Assembly: GCF_031180975.1 (NCBI RefSeq)
Contig: NZ_JAPSLI010000001.1
Coordinates: 527,197 to 591,196, forward strand
DNA from: Microbacterium sp.
GTDB lineage: Bacteria; Actinomycetota; Actinomycetes; Actinomycetales; Microbacteriaceae
DNA length: 64,000 nucleotides
Direction: 5' to 3'
Shown here piece by piece: positions 24,785-34,106 of the stretch; within the stretch, counting starts at the first letter, position 1, and every line of letters begins with the position of its first letter. A model generated the notes under the pieces. That model did not search any database, was not told the DNA's origin, and saw nothing but the letters and a program-made list of their open reading frames with translations. Both the position numbers and the translations under genes were made by a program.

Positions 24785-25202
24785 GTTGACACCTGAGTCG
24801 CGTCATCGCTGACGGTGAACCGAAGAACCTCGTGACCGTCCGGGCTGTCCACGAACAAGGCCTCACCCACGCGGAAGCCGCCGTTCGTTTCGGTGTCACT
24901 CGCCAGTGGGTGCATACCCTCGTGCGCCGCTACCAGGCCGAATGGCCGGAAGGAGTCGCGCCGCGCTCTCGCGCCCCGAGAACCCGGCCCGGGACCACCG
25001 CTCCCGCGATCCGCGACCGGATCATCGAGTTGCGCCGCGAGCTGATACCGGCGGGCGCGGATGCCGACCCCGAAGAATCCATGACCCCCGCGCCGTCAAC
25101 GATGACGCGACTCACCAGCACCCCGCCACCGTCAACACCCCGAACCCACAAAAAAGTCCTGAGCAGCGACTCGTTCGTAAACGATGTCGCGACTCAGGAC
25201 AA
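24785..25202 (+). mobile_element. IS481-family-like insertion sequence remnant
   Basis: About 420 bp with imperfect terminal inverted repeats: CCTGAGTCGCGTCATCG at 24792-24808 and, read from the other end, CCTGAGTCGCGACATCG at 25198-25182 (16 of 17 matching). A full IS481 element is about 1 kb, so the middle and the catalytic part are deleted. The right end also folds into a 45-nt hairpin (25156-25200). It sits between the intact tRNA-Ser and the displaced tRNA 3' end. Confidence 0.6.
24832..25200 (+). pseudogene. Truncated IS481-type transposase (N-terminal helix-turn-helix only)
   Basis: About 80 residues resemble the N-terminus of actinobacterial IS481 transposases: VRAVHEQGLTHAEAAVRFGV, RQWVHTLVRRYQAEW, then PRSRAPRTRPGTT and IRDRIIELRRELI. 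The reading frame then enters unrelated Pro/Thr-rich sequence and the right inverted repeat, and the DDE integrase core is wholly absent. It cannot encode an active transposase. The start (GTG 24832) is only nominal. Confidence 0.6.
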
Positions 25203-25295
25203 TGGCGGAGACGGAGGGATTCGAACCCTCGGTCCCCTTAAAGGGGACTCCACCTTAGCAGGGTGGTGCACTAGGCCTGACTATGCGACGTCTCC
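25203..25295 (-). tRNA. tRNA-Ser (anticodon GCT)
   Basis: A 93-nt type II tRNA with CCA encoded. Acceptor GGAGACG/CGTCTCC, anticodon loop CTGCTAA in a CCACC-type stem, and a long variable arm (GTCCCC...GGGGAC) typical of tRNA-Ser. The T arm is GAGGGTTCGAATCCCTC. Its 3' end is also the duplicated sequence at the edge of the IS remnant. Confidence 0.95.
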
Positions 25296-25497
25296 ACGCG
25301 CCCGGCCGGAGCTGAACGCGTCATGCCATCATAACCTGTCCGCGCAGACCCACGAACCGCAGGGCGCCCGACCGGCATGGCGCGCCGAGCGCACGGCATC
25401 CCGTCCAGTGAACGGCCTTCCGGCGCGGCGATCCGGTGCGCTCAGCGACTTCCCGTGCACTCGGCGGGCGGGTCGGCGGGACAGGGCAACCTGCGCG

Positions 25498-26778
25498 TCA
25501 GCCCCGGACGTTGCCGTTCGAGCAGGTGAGCTGTGCGGCGGAGTTGCCCTTGATGTTGGACGGCAGCTGCGCCACGTCGGGCGCCGGCGTCGCGGAGGTG
25601 GTCGGTGCCGGAGTCTCGGTGCCACCGGTCTGCTCCGGAGCCGGGGTCTCCGGCGTCTCCGGGGTGGTCGGCTCCTCCAGCACGACGCCGTCGTTTCCGG
25701 TGGTCTCGTGCGTGATCTGCAGCTGCTTGTTCGCCGCGATGGCGTCCCACAGCTCTGCTGCCGCGTCGCGGTCGGGCACCACCCGGTTCGCGTTGGAGGG
25801 GTCCTCGACCGAGGGGTACTGGACGAACACGATGTCCTCGAACGGGACGTCCTTGACGGCGAGCGCGATCTGCACGATCTTCATCGGGTCGGCCAGCGAC
25901 GTGCTGGCCTCGACGTTGTTCAGCCCGGTGTCGGCGAGCTTGAACATCGTGGGCACGTTGCCGAGCACCTCACCGCTGATGAGCTTGCGAACCAGACGGG
26001 TCATGTACTGCTGCTGGTTGCCGATGCGGCCCAGGTCGCTGCCGTCGCCGACGCCATGCCGGGTGCGCAGGAACTGCAACGCCTGGAAGCCCTGAATGGT
26101 GTGCGTGCCGGCGGCCATGTCCAGGCCGGTGTAGCGGTCCTTGATCGGGTTCGCGAGGCACACCTCGACACCGCCGATCGAGTCGGTGATCTCGATCACG
26201 CCGCCGAAGGTGACGGATGCCGCGAACTCGATATCCTCGCCGGTGAGCTCGCTGATCGTGTTGACGACGCAGTTCAGTCCGCCGTCCTGGTAGGCGCTGT
26301 TCAACGCCTGCCTGCTCTTCGCCGAGCGGGTGTTGCCGTCCTCGTCGGTGCACTCCGGGATCGGCACCATGAGGTCGCGAGGGAAGCTGACGGCGGTGAT
26401 GCGGCGCGGCTCCTCCGACACGTGCACCAGCAGGTTCACGTCGTTGAGGGTGCCGTTGGCGTCGGGACCTTTGCAGCGGTCGCCGAACAGGTGCTTGTAC
26501 TTCTCTTCGCAGGTGTCGACGCCTGTCAGCAGGATGTCGAAACCGCCCTTGTAGGCGCCGATGTCGGGCGGGAGCTCCTTCTGGTTCTCCAGTTCGACCG
26601 CGTTCGCGTTCACGGTGCTGGTCCAGCCGCCGACGACGTAGCCGATGACGCCCAGTCCACTGACCAGCACGACGGCCAGCGTGATGCCGATGATCTTCAG
26701 AAGCTGCCCGAGCGGGGTCGGCGAGTGCAGCTGGCCGTGGCGCGCGACCGGATGCCGGTGCGTTCTCGACGTGCTCAC
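25498..26778 (-). CDS. LytR-CpsA-Psr (LCP) family cell-wall glycopolymer ligase
   Basis: 426 residues. LCP enzymes transfer undecaprenyl-linked glycopolymers onto peptidoglycan at the outer membrane face. A single N-terminal membrane segment (LLKIIGITLAVVLVSGLGVIGYVV) is followed by the LCP core: FDILLTGVDT, NDVNLLVHV, ITAVSFPRDLMVPIP, LNSAYQDGGLNCVVNTISELTG, FGGVIEITDSIGGVEV and FLRTRHGVGDGSDLGRIGNQQQYM, with the conserved Asp and Arg residues that bind the polyprenyl phosphate. The C-terminal 60 residues are Thr/Pro/Glu-rich and disordered. The GTG at 26778 is used because the longer ORF would run through tRNA-Ser(UGA); AAAGG lies about 6 nt upstream. Confidence 0.88.
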   Translation of the reverse strand: MSTSRTHRHPVARHGQLHSPTPLGQLLKIIGITLAVVLVSGLGVIGYVVGGWTSTVNANAVELENQKELPPDIGAYKGGFDILLTGVDTCEEKYKHLFGDRCKGPDANGTLNDVNLLVHVSEEPRRITAVSFPRDLMVPIPECTDEDGNTRSAKSRQALNSAYQDGGLNCVVNTISELTGEDIEFAASVTFGGVIEITDSIGGVEVCLANPIKDRYTGLDMAAGTHTIQGFQALQFLRTRHGVGDGSDLGRIGNQQQYMTRLVRKLISGEVLGNVPTMFKLADTGLNNVEASTSLADPMKIVQIALAVKDVPFEDIVFVQYPSVEDPSNANRVVPDRDAAAELWDAIAANKQLQITHETTGNDGVVLEEPTTPETPETPAPEQTGGTETPAPTTSATPAPDVAQLPSNIKGNSAAQLTCSNGNVRG

Positions 26779-26799
26779 ACGGTGCCTTTCGGATCTAAG

Positions 26800-26884
26800 C
26801 GGAGGGTGTGGGATTCGAACCCACGAGACATCTCTGCCCACTGGTTTTCAAGACCAGCTCCATCGGCCGCTCGGACAACCCTCC
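26800..26884 (-). tRNA. tRNA-Ser (anticodon TGA)
   Basis: An 85-nt type II tRNA. Acceptor GGAGGGT/ACCCTCC, anticodon loop CTTGAAA in a CTGGT/ACCAG stem, a variable arm and a GTGGGTTCGAATCCCAC T arm. CCA is not encoded. It lies just upstream of the LCP gene and excludes an upstream start for it. Confidence 0.94.
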
Positions 26885-27031
26885 TCGTCCGGTTCGCACC
26901 GGACGACCAGGGCCGAGTCTATCCGGTTCGGTGACCAGCCCGTTCGGCCGACCACCCATTCTTCCGTGCTCACCTGGGGAGACCCTGGGCGGGGGTCATG
27001 ATCGGCGTCGACGACGACCGGTCCGCGCCGC

Positions 27032-27826
27032 TCAGAGCAGAGTGCGCAGGGCCGACGCCAGCCCGCCGTCCTCGACGTGCCCGGTGAGCTCGCCGGCGGC
27101 ATCCTGCACCTCGTCGGGAGCCTGCCCCATCGCGACCGCCCTGCCGCCGCGCCGCAGCGCCCACCCGAACATGCCGATGTCGTTGCGCCCGTCGCCGGCG
27201 ACGAACACGCCGTCGCCGTCCAGGCCCAGCTCGGCGCTCACCCGCTCCAGAGCGGTGCCCTTGTCGACGCCCTCCGGAGCGATGTCGAGCCACGCCGTCC
27301 ACCCGATCGCGTACGTGACCTCGTTGAGTCCGGCCTCGGCGACGAGTCGCTGGAAGTCGGCCTCGTCGTGCTGCGGCGACACCACCACGACACGGGACAC
27401 CTGCTGGGCGGCGAGCTCCTCGAACGGCACCTCCCGGCCCCCGTCGAGCGTCCAGTCGTCGAGGACCGCGGTGTACAGCCGCTGCCCGGTGCCCAGCTCG
27501 ACCATGTAGCGCGCCTCGGGGAGCCGTTCGCGCAACATGGTCAGCACGGGAGACGGGTCGAACGTCTCGACGTGCCAGCGCTCCCACTCCCCGTCACGGC
27601 GGCGCATCGTCACGGCGCCGTTCGAACAGACAGTGAACTCGCTGGTCAGTCCGAGCAGGTCGACGTACCGCTCGGTGGCGGACCAGCTGCGCCCGGTGGC
27701 GAGCAGGACCTCGTGTCCGGCATCCCGCACCTCGGCGACCGCCTCGACGACGCCGGGGCTGAGTGTCTCGTCCTGCAGGATGATCGTGCCGTCGATGTCC
27801 AGCCCGACCAGGCGCCGATCCGTCAC
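27032..27826 (-). CDS. HAD superfamily (Cof-type, class IIB) hydrolase
   Basis: 264 residues. HAD motif I is [10 protein letters not shown] (Asp nucleophile and acid), motif II is VLLATGRSW, motif III Lys lies in DKGTALERV and motif IV is [10 protein letters not shown]. The large insert between motifs II and III makes it a Cof-type sugar or cofactor phosphatase. Cytosolic. Its ATG overlaps the serS stop (ATGA), so it is translationally coupled to serS, an order common in this family. The substrate cannot be read from the sequence. Confidence 0.88.
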   Translation of the reverse strand: MTDRRLVGLDIDGTIILQDETLSPGVVEAVAEVRDAGHEVLLATGRSWSATERYVDLLGLTSEFTVCSNGAVTMRRRDGEWERWHVETFDPSPVLTMLRERLPEARYMVELGTGQRLYTAVLDDWTLDGGREVPFEELAAQQVSRVVVVSPQHDEADFQRLVAEAGLNEVTYAIGWTAWLDIAPEGVDKGTALERVSAELGLDGDGVFVAGDGRNDIGMFGWALRRGGRAVAMGQAPDEVQDAAGELTGHVEDGGLASALRTLL

Positions 27827-29130
27827 TTGACGCCCTGCGGCGGTCGCGTCGCCGCCACCGGTTCGATGACCTCGAGCCCGCCGAGGTACGGCCGCAGCAC
27901 CTCCGGAACGACGACGGAGCCGTCCTCCTGCTGGTGGGTCTCCAGCAGCGCGACGATCCAGCGGGTGGTGGCGAGCGTGCCGTTCAGCGTGGCGACATGC
28001 TGCGTCTTCGCCGGGCCCTCCTCACTCTCCGGCCGGTGCCGGATGTCGAGACGACGGGCCTGGAAGGTGGTGCAGTTCGACGTGGAGGTGAGCTCGCGGA
28101 ACGCCTGCTGCGTCGGCACCCACGCTTCGATGTCGAACTTGCGCGCGGCGCTGGAGCCGAGGTCGCCTGCGGCGACGTCGATCACCCGGTAGGCGAGGCC
28201 CAGCGCGGTCAGCATCTCCTCCTGCAGCGCGACGAGCCGCTCGTGCTCCACCTCGGCGTCCTCGACGGTGGTGTAGACGAACATCTCCAGCTTGTTGAAC
28301 TGGTGCACGCGGATGATGCCGCGGGTGTCCTTGCCGTAAGACCCCGCCTCGCGGCGGTAGCACGTCGACCAGCCGGCGTACCGGAGCGGACCCTCGGACA
28401 GGTCGACGATCTCGTCCTTGTGGTACCCGGCGAGGGGCACCTCGCTGGTCCCGACCAGGTACAGGTCGTCATCCTTGTCGAGGTGATACACCTCGTCGGC
28501 GTGCTCGCCGAGGAAGCCGGTGCCCTGCATGATCTCCGGACGCACCAGTGTCGGCGTGATCAGCGGCACGAAGCCGTTCTGCAGCGCCTTGTCGAGGGCA
28601 AGGTTCATCAAGGCGATCTCGAGGCGCGCACCGATGCCGCGCAGGAAGTAGAACCGCGCCCCCGAGACCTTCGCCCCCCTGGCCATGTCGATGGCGCCGA
28701 GCATCTCACCGAGCTCCAGGTGGTCGCGCGGTTCGAAGCCGAACGCGGGGATCTCGCCCACCCGGCGCAGCTCGACGAAGTCCTCTTCGCCACCGGCGGG
28801 GACGCCGTCGATCACGACGTTCTCGATGAGTGCGAGAGCGGATGCCGCGGCCTCGGCCGCTTCATTCGCCTCCTGCTGCGCCTGCCGCACGCGCTCGGCG
28901 AGTTCCTTGGCCTGCGCGACCAGGCCCGGCTTGTCGTCCTTGGGCGCCTTGGCGACGACCTTGCCGAACGCGTTCTGCTCGGCGCGCAGCTCTTCGAACC
29001 GGGTCAGCGCGGCGCGGCGCGATCGGTCCGCCTCGATGGCCGCGTCCACGGTCTCGGGCGCATTGCCGCGCGCGATCTGGGAGCGTCGGACAAGCTCCGG
29101 CTCGTCACGGAGAAGGGCGAGATCGATCAT
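27823..29130 (-). CDS. serS: Serine--tRNA ligase
   Basis: 435 residues, normal length. The N-terminal coiled-coil arm that grips the tRNA-Ser variable arm spans about 1-105 (long Ala/Glu/Arg helices around [17 protein letters not shown] and [17 protein letters not shown]). Class II motifs follow: [18 protein letters not shown], motif 2 in [21 protein letters not shown], and motif 3 in [17 protein letters not shown] with GxLxxxR chemistry. It charges both tRNA-Ser genes seen nearby (25203 and 26800). ATG 29130 fits the family start MIDLALLR. Divergent from the lipid kinase gene, 66 bp apart. Confidence 0.97.
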   Translation of the reverse strand: MIDLALLRDEPELVRRSQIARGNAPETVDAAIEADRSRRAALTRFEELRAEQNAFGKVVAKAPKDDKPGLVAQAKELAERVRQAQQEANEAAEAAASALALIENVVIDGVPAGGEEDFVELRRVGEIPAFGFEPRDHLELGEMLGAIDMARGAKVSGARFYFLRGIGARLEIALMNLALDKALQNGFVPLITPTLVRPEIMQGTGFLGEHADEVYHLDKDDDLYLVGTSEVPLAGYHKDEIVDLSEGPLRYAGWSTCYRREAGSYGKDTRGIIRVHQFNKLEMFVYTTVEDAEVEHERLVALQEEMLTALGLAYRVIDVAAGDLGSSAARKFDIEAWVPTQQAFRELTSTSNCTTFQARRLDIRHRPESEEGPAKTQHVATLNGTLATTRWIVALLETHQQEDGSVVVPEVLRPYLGGLEVIEPVAATRPPQGVK

Positions 29131-29196
29131 TGTGCAAGTCTATCGACGCCCTCCGAACCGCCGGGTCCGGCGGCTTTTCCGCCGTAGAGTGTGGTC

Positions 29197-30195
29197 ATGA
29201 CGGCATCCGGGCTCGAGGTCGCGCACGCGGCCCTCGTCTACAACCCGGTGAAAGTGGATGCCGCCCGCCTGCGCTCCGCCGTCATCGCGCTGTCCAGGAA
29301 GCACGGCTGGGGACGGCCGTGGTTCTACGAGACGACGATCGAGGACCCAGGTCAGCAGGTCACGCGCGACGCGCTGGCATCAGGCGCGGCGGCCGTGCTC
29401 GCGGCCGGCGGGGACGGCACCGTGCGAGCCGTGTCGGAATCGATGGCGGGCACCGGTGTGCCGTTCGCAGTGATCCCCGGTGGCACCGGAAACCTGTTCG
29501 CCCGCAACCTCGGCCTGCCCCTGGCCGACCCGGAGACCATGATCGAGGCGGTGTTCACCGGTTTCACGCACCCCGTCGACATCGGCTGGGCGGCGCTGAC
29601 CCGCCCCGACGGCACCGCCAGCGAGCACGCGTTCGTCGTGCTCGCCGGCATGGGGCTGGATGCCGACATGATCGCCAACACGAAGGCCGAGCTGAAGCGG
29701 TCGGTCGGGTGGGTGGCGTACATCGACGGCGCCGCGCGCTCGCTGCCCGGCGCGAGACCGTTCCGCATCGTGTACCAGATCGAGGACGGCCGACTGCACT
29801 CCGCCAAGGTGCAGAGCGTGCTCTTCGGCAACTGCGGCGCGCTGCCGGCCGGCATCTCGCTGATGCCCGACGCCTCGCTGGATGACGGGAAGATGGACAT
29901 CGCGGTCATCCAGCCGACCGGTCCGCTGGGCTGGCTCGGCATCTGGCGCAAGATCTGGTGGGACAATTCGGTGCTCCGGCGCACCAGGGCGGGGCGGCGA
30001 GTGCTGGAGCGCCGCGGCAAGGACGCGTCGATCCGCTACCTGAGCGGGCGCTCGGCCGAGGCGGCGATGGTCGCGCCGACCTCGATCGAACTGGACGGAG
30101 ACGAGCTGGGCCTGGCGGTGCGGATGGCGTGCCGCATCCAGCAGGGCGGCCTCACCATCGTGCTTCCCGCCGGACACGACGTCTCGCGCTTCTAG
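29197..30195 (+). CDS. Diacylglycerol/lipid kinase family protein (DAGK catalytic domain)
   Basis: About 332 residues. The nucleotide loop AAGGDGTVRAV and the next loop IPGGTGNLFARNLGLP are the DAGK/YegS signatures. VDIGWAAL, AGMGLDADM and the C-terminal DGKMDIAVI and IELDGDELG strands complete the two-domain fold. Such enzymes phosphorylate diacylglycerol or related lipids at the inner membrane face. ATG 29197 is chosen over a GTG at 29191. No membrane segment. Divergent from serS. Confidence 0.9.
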   Translation: MTASGLEVAHAALVYNPVKVDAARLRSAVIALSRKHGWGRPWFYETTIEDPGQQVTRDALASGAAAVLAAGGDGTVRAVSESMAGTGVPFAVIPGGTGNLFARNLGLPLADPETMIEAVFTGFTHPVDIGWAALTRPDGTASEHAFVVLAGMGLDADMIANTKAELKRSVGWVAYIDGAARSLPGARPFRIVYQIEDGRLHSAKVQSVLFGNCGALPAGISLMPDASLDDGKMDIAVIQPTGPLGWLGIWRKIWWDNSVLRRTRAGRRVLERRGKDASIRYLSGRSAEAAMVAPTSIELDGDELGLAVRMACRIQQGGLTIVLPAGHDVSRF

Positions 30196-30237
30196 CCGCC
30201 GCCCGGTCTCCCGGGCCTGCTTCTGCCGCTGGAGGGG

Positions 30238-30972
30238 CTACCTGACGGGAACCTCGGTCTGGGCGTCGCCGTCGCGGACGGTCAGCGTGAACGGGGCGTC
30301 GTCTTCGGGCTCGGAGGGCAGGACGATCACCGTCGTGCGCGGCGCCATGTCCGCCGTGCACACCCCGTCGAACGGTGCGAACGTCACCGTGGCGCCGGCA
30401 GCGCTCTGCACCACTTCCTCTACGACCGGCCGGCAGGAACCCGACCCCCAGGTCAGCAGCACAAGGCCCTGGTCGTCGAACCACCCGGCCGACGCCTTGC
30501 CAGTGAGCACGCCGCTGTCGCCGTCCGGCGCGGCCGGCAGCGCCTCCAGCTCCGCGTCGCCCGAGACGTCCCCGTAGCGGACACGCACCCGCACGTCGCG
30601 GGTCGGGTCCACGCCCTGCGGCAGCGCGGCGAACGAGGCCCGAGGGGCGAAGTCCATGGTGCACACGGCATCCGCCGGCCGGTCCTGCAACGTCACGGTC
30701 ACCGTCTGACCATCGGCCACGGTCTCCGCCGCGTGCGGTACGCAGCCCGACGAGCCCCAGGTGACCACGGCGAAGCCGCGGCCGTCGTCGAGCCAGGCGG
30801 CCTCGACGTCGCCGGGTTCGGGCTCCTCGTCCCGGCCGTCGCCGGGCTGTCCGGCATCCGCTCCGGCGCTGCTGGTGGGGGCCGGAGAGTCACCGGGCGC
30901 CGAGGTGCAGCCCGCGATGAGCAGGGTGAGTGCGCCGAGAGCGAGCGCGGAGCGCAGAAGTCGGGAGGCCAT
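30238..30972 (-). CDS. Lipoprotein with two internal repeats (unknown function)
   Basis: 244 residues. Signal peptide with lipobox LIAG-Cys22, then a 35-residue acidic/Ser/Pro linker. The rest is an internal duplication. Repeat 1 is AAWLDDGRGFAVVTWGSSGC then VCTMDFAPRASFAALP. Repeat 2 is AGWFDDQGLVLLTWGSGSC then VCTADMAPRTTVIVLP. Each repeat holds two cysteines in the same places, which suggests one disulfide per domain. No recognised family. Transcribed in the same direction as the cardiolipin synthase gene, 40 bp downstream, so it may share its transcript. Confidence 0.75.
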   Translation of the reverse strand: MASRLLRSALALGALTLLIAGCTSAPGDSPAPTSSAGADAGQPGDGRDEEPEPGDVEAAWLDDGRGFAVVTWGSSGCVPHAAETVADGQTVTVTLQDRPADAVCTMDFAPRASFAALPQGVDPTRDVRVRVRYGDVSGDAELEALPAAPDGDSGVLTGKASAGWFDDQGLVLLTWGSGSCRPVVEEVVQSAAGATVTFAPFDGVCTADMAPRTTVIVLPSEPEDDAPFTLTVRDGDAQTEVPVR

Positions 30973-31012
30973 ACCGTGATGGTGTCACGTGGCCTCGGAT
31001 CGTCTCAAAGCC

Positions 31013-32476
31013 CTACTGCAGCGCCGAGGTGAGCCGGGCGAGGTTGTCGAGCACCGTGGAGCGCAGCGGCTGCTGCATCCACTCATCGAGGGTGAGCTCA
31101 CGGCTGAGCGAGCGGTAGGCGTCCTCGACGGTGCGCACCTCGCGCACGAACTCCTCGCCGCGGACGAGCATGGAGATCTCCATGTTCAGACCGAACGAGC
31201 GCATGTCCATGTTGCTCGACCCGATGACGGCGACTTCGTCGTCGATGGTGACGCTCTTGGTGTGCAGGATGTACGGCTTCGGGTACATCCAGATGCGTAT
31301 ACCGGCGCGCAGCAGCGCCTCGTAGTAGCTGCGCTGTGCGTGGTACACGATGGCTTGGTCACCCTCCTCCGACACGAACAGCTCGACCTGCACGCCGCGG
31401 TCGACCGCCGCGGTGACCGCGAGCAGCAGCGCCTCGTCGGGGACGAAGTACGGGCTGACGATCATGATCTTCGACTTGGCCGCGTACAGCAGGCTGAGGA
31501 ACAGGCGCAGGTTGTTCTCGACCTCGAAACCGGGCCCGGACGGCACGATCTGGCAGTCCAGGTCGCCGCCGCCCGGCTGCACGCGAGTGATGTCGATCCC
31601 GTCCGGCACCCGGTCGGTCTCGGCGTAGTAGTCGCTGAGGAACACCGCGTTGATGCTCGCAACGACCGGCCCGTCCACGCGCACCATCAGGTCGACCCAG
31701 TGCAGTCCACGGCGGATGTTCTTGGGCAGGTTGTACGACGAGTCGGTGACGTTCTGCGATCCGAGGAAGCCGACTTTGCCGTCGACGACGAGCAGCTTGC
31801 GGTGGTTGCGCAGGTCGGGACGCTGAATGCGACCGCGCAGCGGCTGCACGGGCAGCATGAGGTGCCAGTCGGCCCCCATTCGCTCCAGCCGCCGGATGGT
31901 CTGCCGGTACTTCGGCTTCCAGCGGTTCGCCCAGTAGTCCAGCAGCACCCGCACCGGGATGCCGCGGGCCGCGGTCTCCTCGAGGGCGCGGAAGAAGTCG
32001 TCGGTCGAGGCGTCGGCCTGCAGGATGTAGAACTCCACGTGCACGTACTCGCGAGCCTCGCGGATCGCGGCGGCCATGGTGTCCAACGAGGTCTGGTAGT
32101 CGGCGATCAGGTGCGCGCCGTTGTCACCGGCCAGTGGCAGCGCGCCCATCCGCTGGTTCATCGCCACCAGCGGCGGGAACCACTCCGGCGCGTCCGGCCG
32201 CAGCGTGCCGAAGTGCAGGTGGCTGGCGGTGTCGGCGATGTACTCGTTGATCTGCGTCTGCTTGCGGCGCCGGGCGCGCGGCAACCGGGGGTTACCGATC
32301 AGCAGGAAGATCAGCACCCCCAGCACGGGGATGAAGAAGATCGCCAGCAGCCACGCCATCGCGGACGTGGGACGGCGGTTGCGGGGGATGACGATGACGG
32401 CGACCACACGGACCGTGATGTCGATGACGACGTACCCGACGACGACCCACCACGGCCAGCTCGAGATGTCGAACAC
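31013..32476 (-). CDS. cls: Cardiolipin synthase (phospholipase D superfamily)
   Basis: 487 residues. Two N-terminal membrane helices (WWVVVGYVVIDITVRVVAVIV and AMAWLLAIFFIPVLGVLIFLL, the PLDc_N domain) precede two PLD domains. HKD motif 1 reads HRKLLVVDGKVGFLGSQN and motif 2 HTKSVTIDDEVAVIGSSN, both complete. The enzyme condenses phosphatidylglycerol (or PG with CDP-DAG) to cardiolipin at the membrane. Length and layout match bacterial Cls. The C-terminus lacks unusual extensions. Confidence 0.93.
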   Translation of the reverse strand: MFDISSWPWWVVVGYVVIDITVRVVAVIVIPRNRRPTSAMAWLLAIFFIPVLGVLIFLLIGNPRLPRARRRKQTQINEYIADTASHLHFGTLRPDAPEWFPPLVAMNQRMGALPLAGDNGAHLIADYQTSLDTMAAAIREAREYVHVEFYILQADASTDDFFRALEETAARGIPVRVLLDYWANRWKPKYRQTIRRLERMGADWHLMLPVQPLRGRIQRPDLRNHRKLLVVDGKVGFLGSQNVTDSSYNLPKNIRRGLHWVDLMVRVDGPVVASINAVFLSDYYAETDRVPDGIDITRVQPGGGDLDCQIVPSGPGFEVENNLRLFLSLLYAAKSKIMIVSPYFVPDEALLLAVTAAVDRGVQVELFVSEEGDQAIVYHAQRSYYEALLRAGIRIWMYPKPYILHTKSVTIDDEVAVIGSSNMDMRSFGLNMEISMLVRGEEFVREVRTVEDAYRSLSRELTLDEWMQQPLRSTVLDNLARLTSALQ

Positions 32477-32558
32477 CCGCCACGCCCCTTCTCCCCCGCG
32501 CCGTGAGGCGCCTGGGTTCAGCGTAACCCGATGCGTCGACGCTCAGGACGAGCGCGGG

Positions 32559-32735
32559 TCAGGAGGCGCGGGGCGGCAGTCCGCGCGCGGCGCGCTCCTC
32601 CGCCTCGATGCGGGCATGCACCTTGCGCTCAGTGCTGTCCGAGCGCAGGATGCCGCGCAGCACGAAGAAGAACACGGTCGCCACGACCGCCGTCGGCAGA
32701 ATCGACCACAGCGCCGCGACCCAGAAGCTCTCCAC
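32559..32735 (-). CDS. Small membrane protein, conserved in Microbacteriaceae
   Basis: 58 residues from a GTG. One membrane helix (AALWSILPTAVVATVFFFVL) is followed by a basic, helical cytosolic tail (SDSTERKVHARIEAEERAARG). The frame is closed by TAG just upstream, so GTG 32735 is the only reasonable start; GGAGG lies very close to it. I recall proteins of this layout in related genomes, but that is memory, not a search. Function unknown. Confidence 0.65.
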   Translation of the reverse strand: MESFWVAALWSILPTAVVATVFFFVLRGILRSDSTERKVHARIEAEERAARGLPPRAS

Positions 32736-32923
32736 CCCTCCATGCTACGCGCTCGGGCAGTGCGGAAGGCCGGAGGGCTCGGCTCGAGCGGACGGCAGGA
32801 GCGCTCCGCTCGATCGTCGGGCGTCGCCTCCATTCGTCCTGCACATTCCGGGTTCGCCGCCGATCCGTGCACATCGGGTTGTTCGGCCCTCGCGGACGGC
32901 ATCCGATCGAGCACACTCCCCGC

Positions 32924-34054
32924 ATGAGCACGATCCTGAAAGCCTCCGATTCCGCCGAGCTCCTCGGCATCGTCCCGACCCTGGCGGGGTTCACACCCCG
33001 GCAGAGCCTCGTCCTGCTGCCGTTCCATGGCAAGCGCACCTACGGCGCGATGCGCCTCGACCTCCCGGCCGACGATGTCGACCCGGAAGAGTACGCCGAC
33101 ACCGTGCTCACGCTGCTCACCCGTGTCGTCGGCATCGATGCCGTCGCCGCCGTGGTGTACACCGATGAGTCCGCGCAACGCATTCCCGACGGCCTGCTGC
33201 TGCCCCGGCTGGGCCTGATCGAGACCGTGCTGGCAGTCTGCCACGATGCCGGCCTGCGCGTGCTCGAGGGACTGTGCGTCACGCCGGAGGGCTGGGGCGA
33301 CTACCTCATCGACGACCCGGTGATCTCGCCGATGTCCGGCATCCCCTGGCCGGCGCCGGTGCCGGGCGCCGGCGACGTCAGCGGCGACCAGTGGGCGGGC
33401 ACCGAACTGCCGCCGGGGGATCTCGCCGACCGCGAGCGGGTGGGGCGGGCGCTGTGCGACCTGGAGAAGGTCCTGGAACGGCATCGCCGCGGCGTGGCCG
33501 CGCCCGCCGCCGACGAGCACCCGCAGGCCATCGACGCGGCCGAGCTCCTGCTCGACAACCTGCCGGGGTTCGCGGAGGCGCTGCTCGAAGCGCCCGACGA
33601 CGACGATCCGTTCGCCTGCGCCGCACTGCTGTGGTGCCTGACCCGGCCCATGCTGCGGGACGCGATCCTGGTGCAGTGGGCGACCAATCTAGAGTTCGGA
33701 TGCCGGGCGCTCGACGCGCAGCTGGTGTTCGGCGAGAACGGCGAGGGGGTCCCTGACGCCGTCGGCGAGGTGTTCCTGGGTCGTGGCGTGCGCCCAGATC
33801 CTGACCGTCTCGGCTGCGCGTTGCAGCTGGTGCGCCGGGCGCTGTCGCGCGCGCCGCGCGACGCCCGGCCGGGCGCGTTCACGGCCGCGGCGTGGTTGTC
33901 CTGGGCGCTGGGCCGGTCGACGCACGCGGGCCACTACGTGGAGCAGGCGCTAGCGATCGACCCTCAGCACCGCATGGCGGCGCTGATCGGCACCCTGCTG
34001 TCGGCGGCGATCCTGCCTGAGTGGACGCTGCGGCGGGGGCCGGCCGCCACATGA
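32924..34054 (+). CDS. DUF4192 domain-containing protein
   Basis: 376 residues, cytosolic. The N-terminus shows the DUF4192 pattern: MSTILKASDSAELLGIVPTL, GFTPRQSLVLLPFHGKRTYG, AMRLDLP and the LLTRVVGIDAVAAVVYTDE strand-helix unit. The C-terminal half is helical with a TPR-like end (GAFTAAAWLSWALGRSTHAG and YVEQALAIDPQHRMAALI). Family members are widespread in Actinobacteria without an assigned function. ATG 32924 is chosen at the start of the conserved region; the longer open frame upstream is noncoding in character. Confidence 0.85.
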   Translation: MSTILKASDSAELLGIVPTLAGFTPRQSLVLLPFHGKRTYGAMRLDLPADDVDPEEYADTVLTLLTRVVGIDAVAAVVYTDESAQRIPDGLLLPRLGLIETVLAVCHDAGLRVLEGLCVTPEGWGDYLIDDPVISPMSGIPWPAPVPGAGDVSGDQWAGTELPPGDLADRERVGRALCDLEKVLERHRRGVAAPAADEHPQAIDAAELLLDNLPGFAEALLEAPDDDDPFACAALLWCLTRPMLRDAILVQWATNLEFGCRALDAQLVFGENGEGVPDAVGEVFLGRGVRPDPDRLGCALQLVRRALSRAPRDARPGAFTAAAWLSWALGRSTHAGHYVEQALAIDPQHRMAALIGTLLSAAILPEWTLRRGPAAT

Positions 34055-34106
34055 CCAGCCGGAGCCCTGCTGCGTTCCGGCCGGTCTGCCTGCCGTCGCC
34101 GACCGG

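Noticed and set aside
25296..25497. Gap of about 200 bp between tRNA-Ser and the LCP gene
   Set aside because: Short frames there are GC-driven and I see no RNA fold, repeat or gene that I can support.
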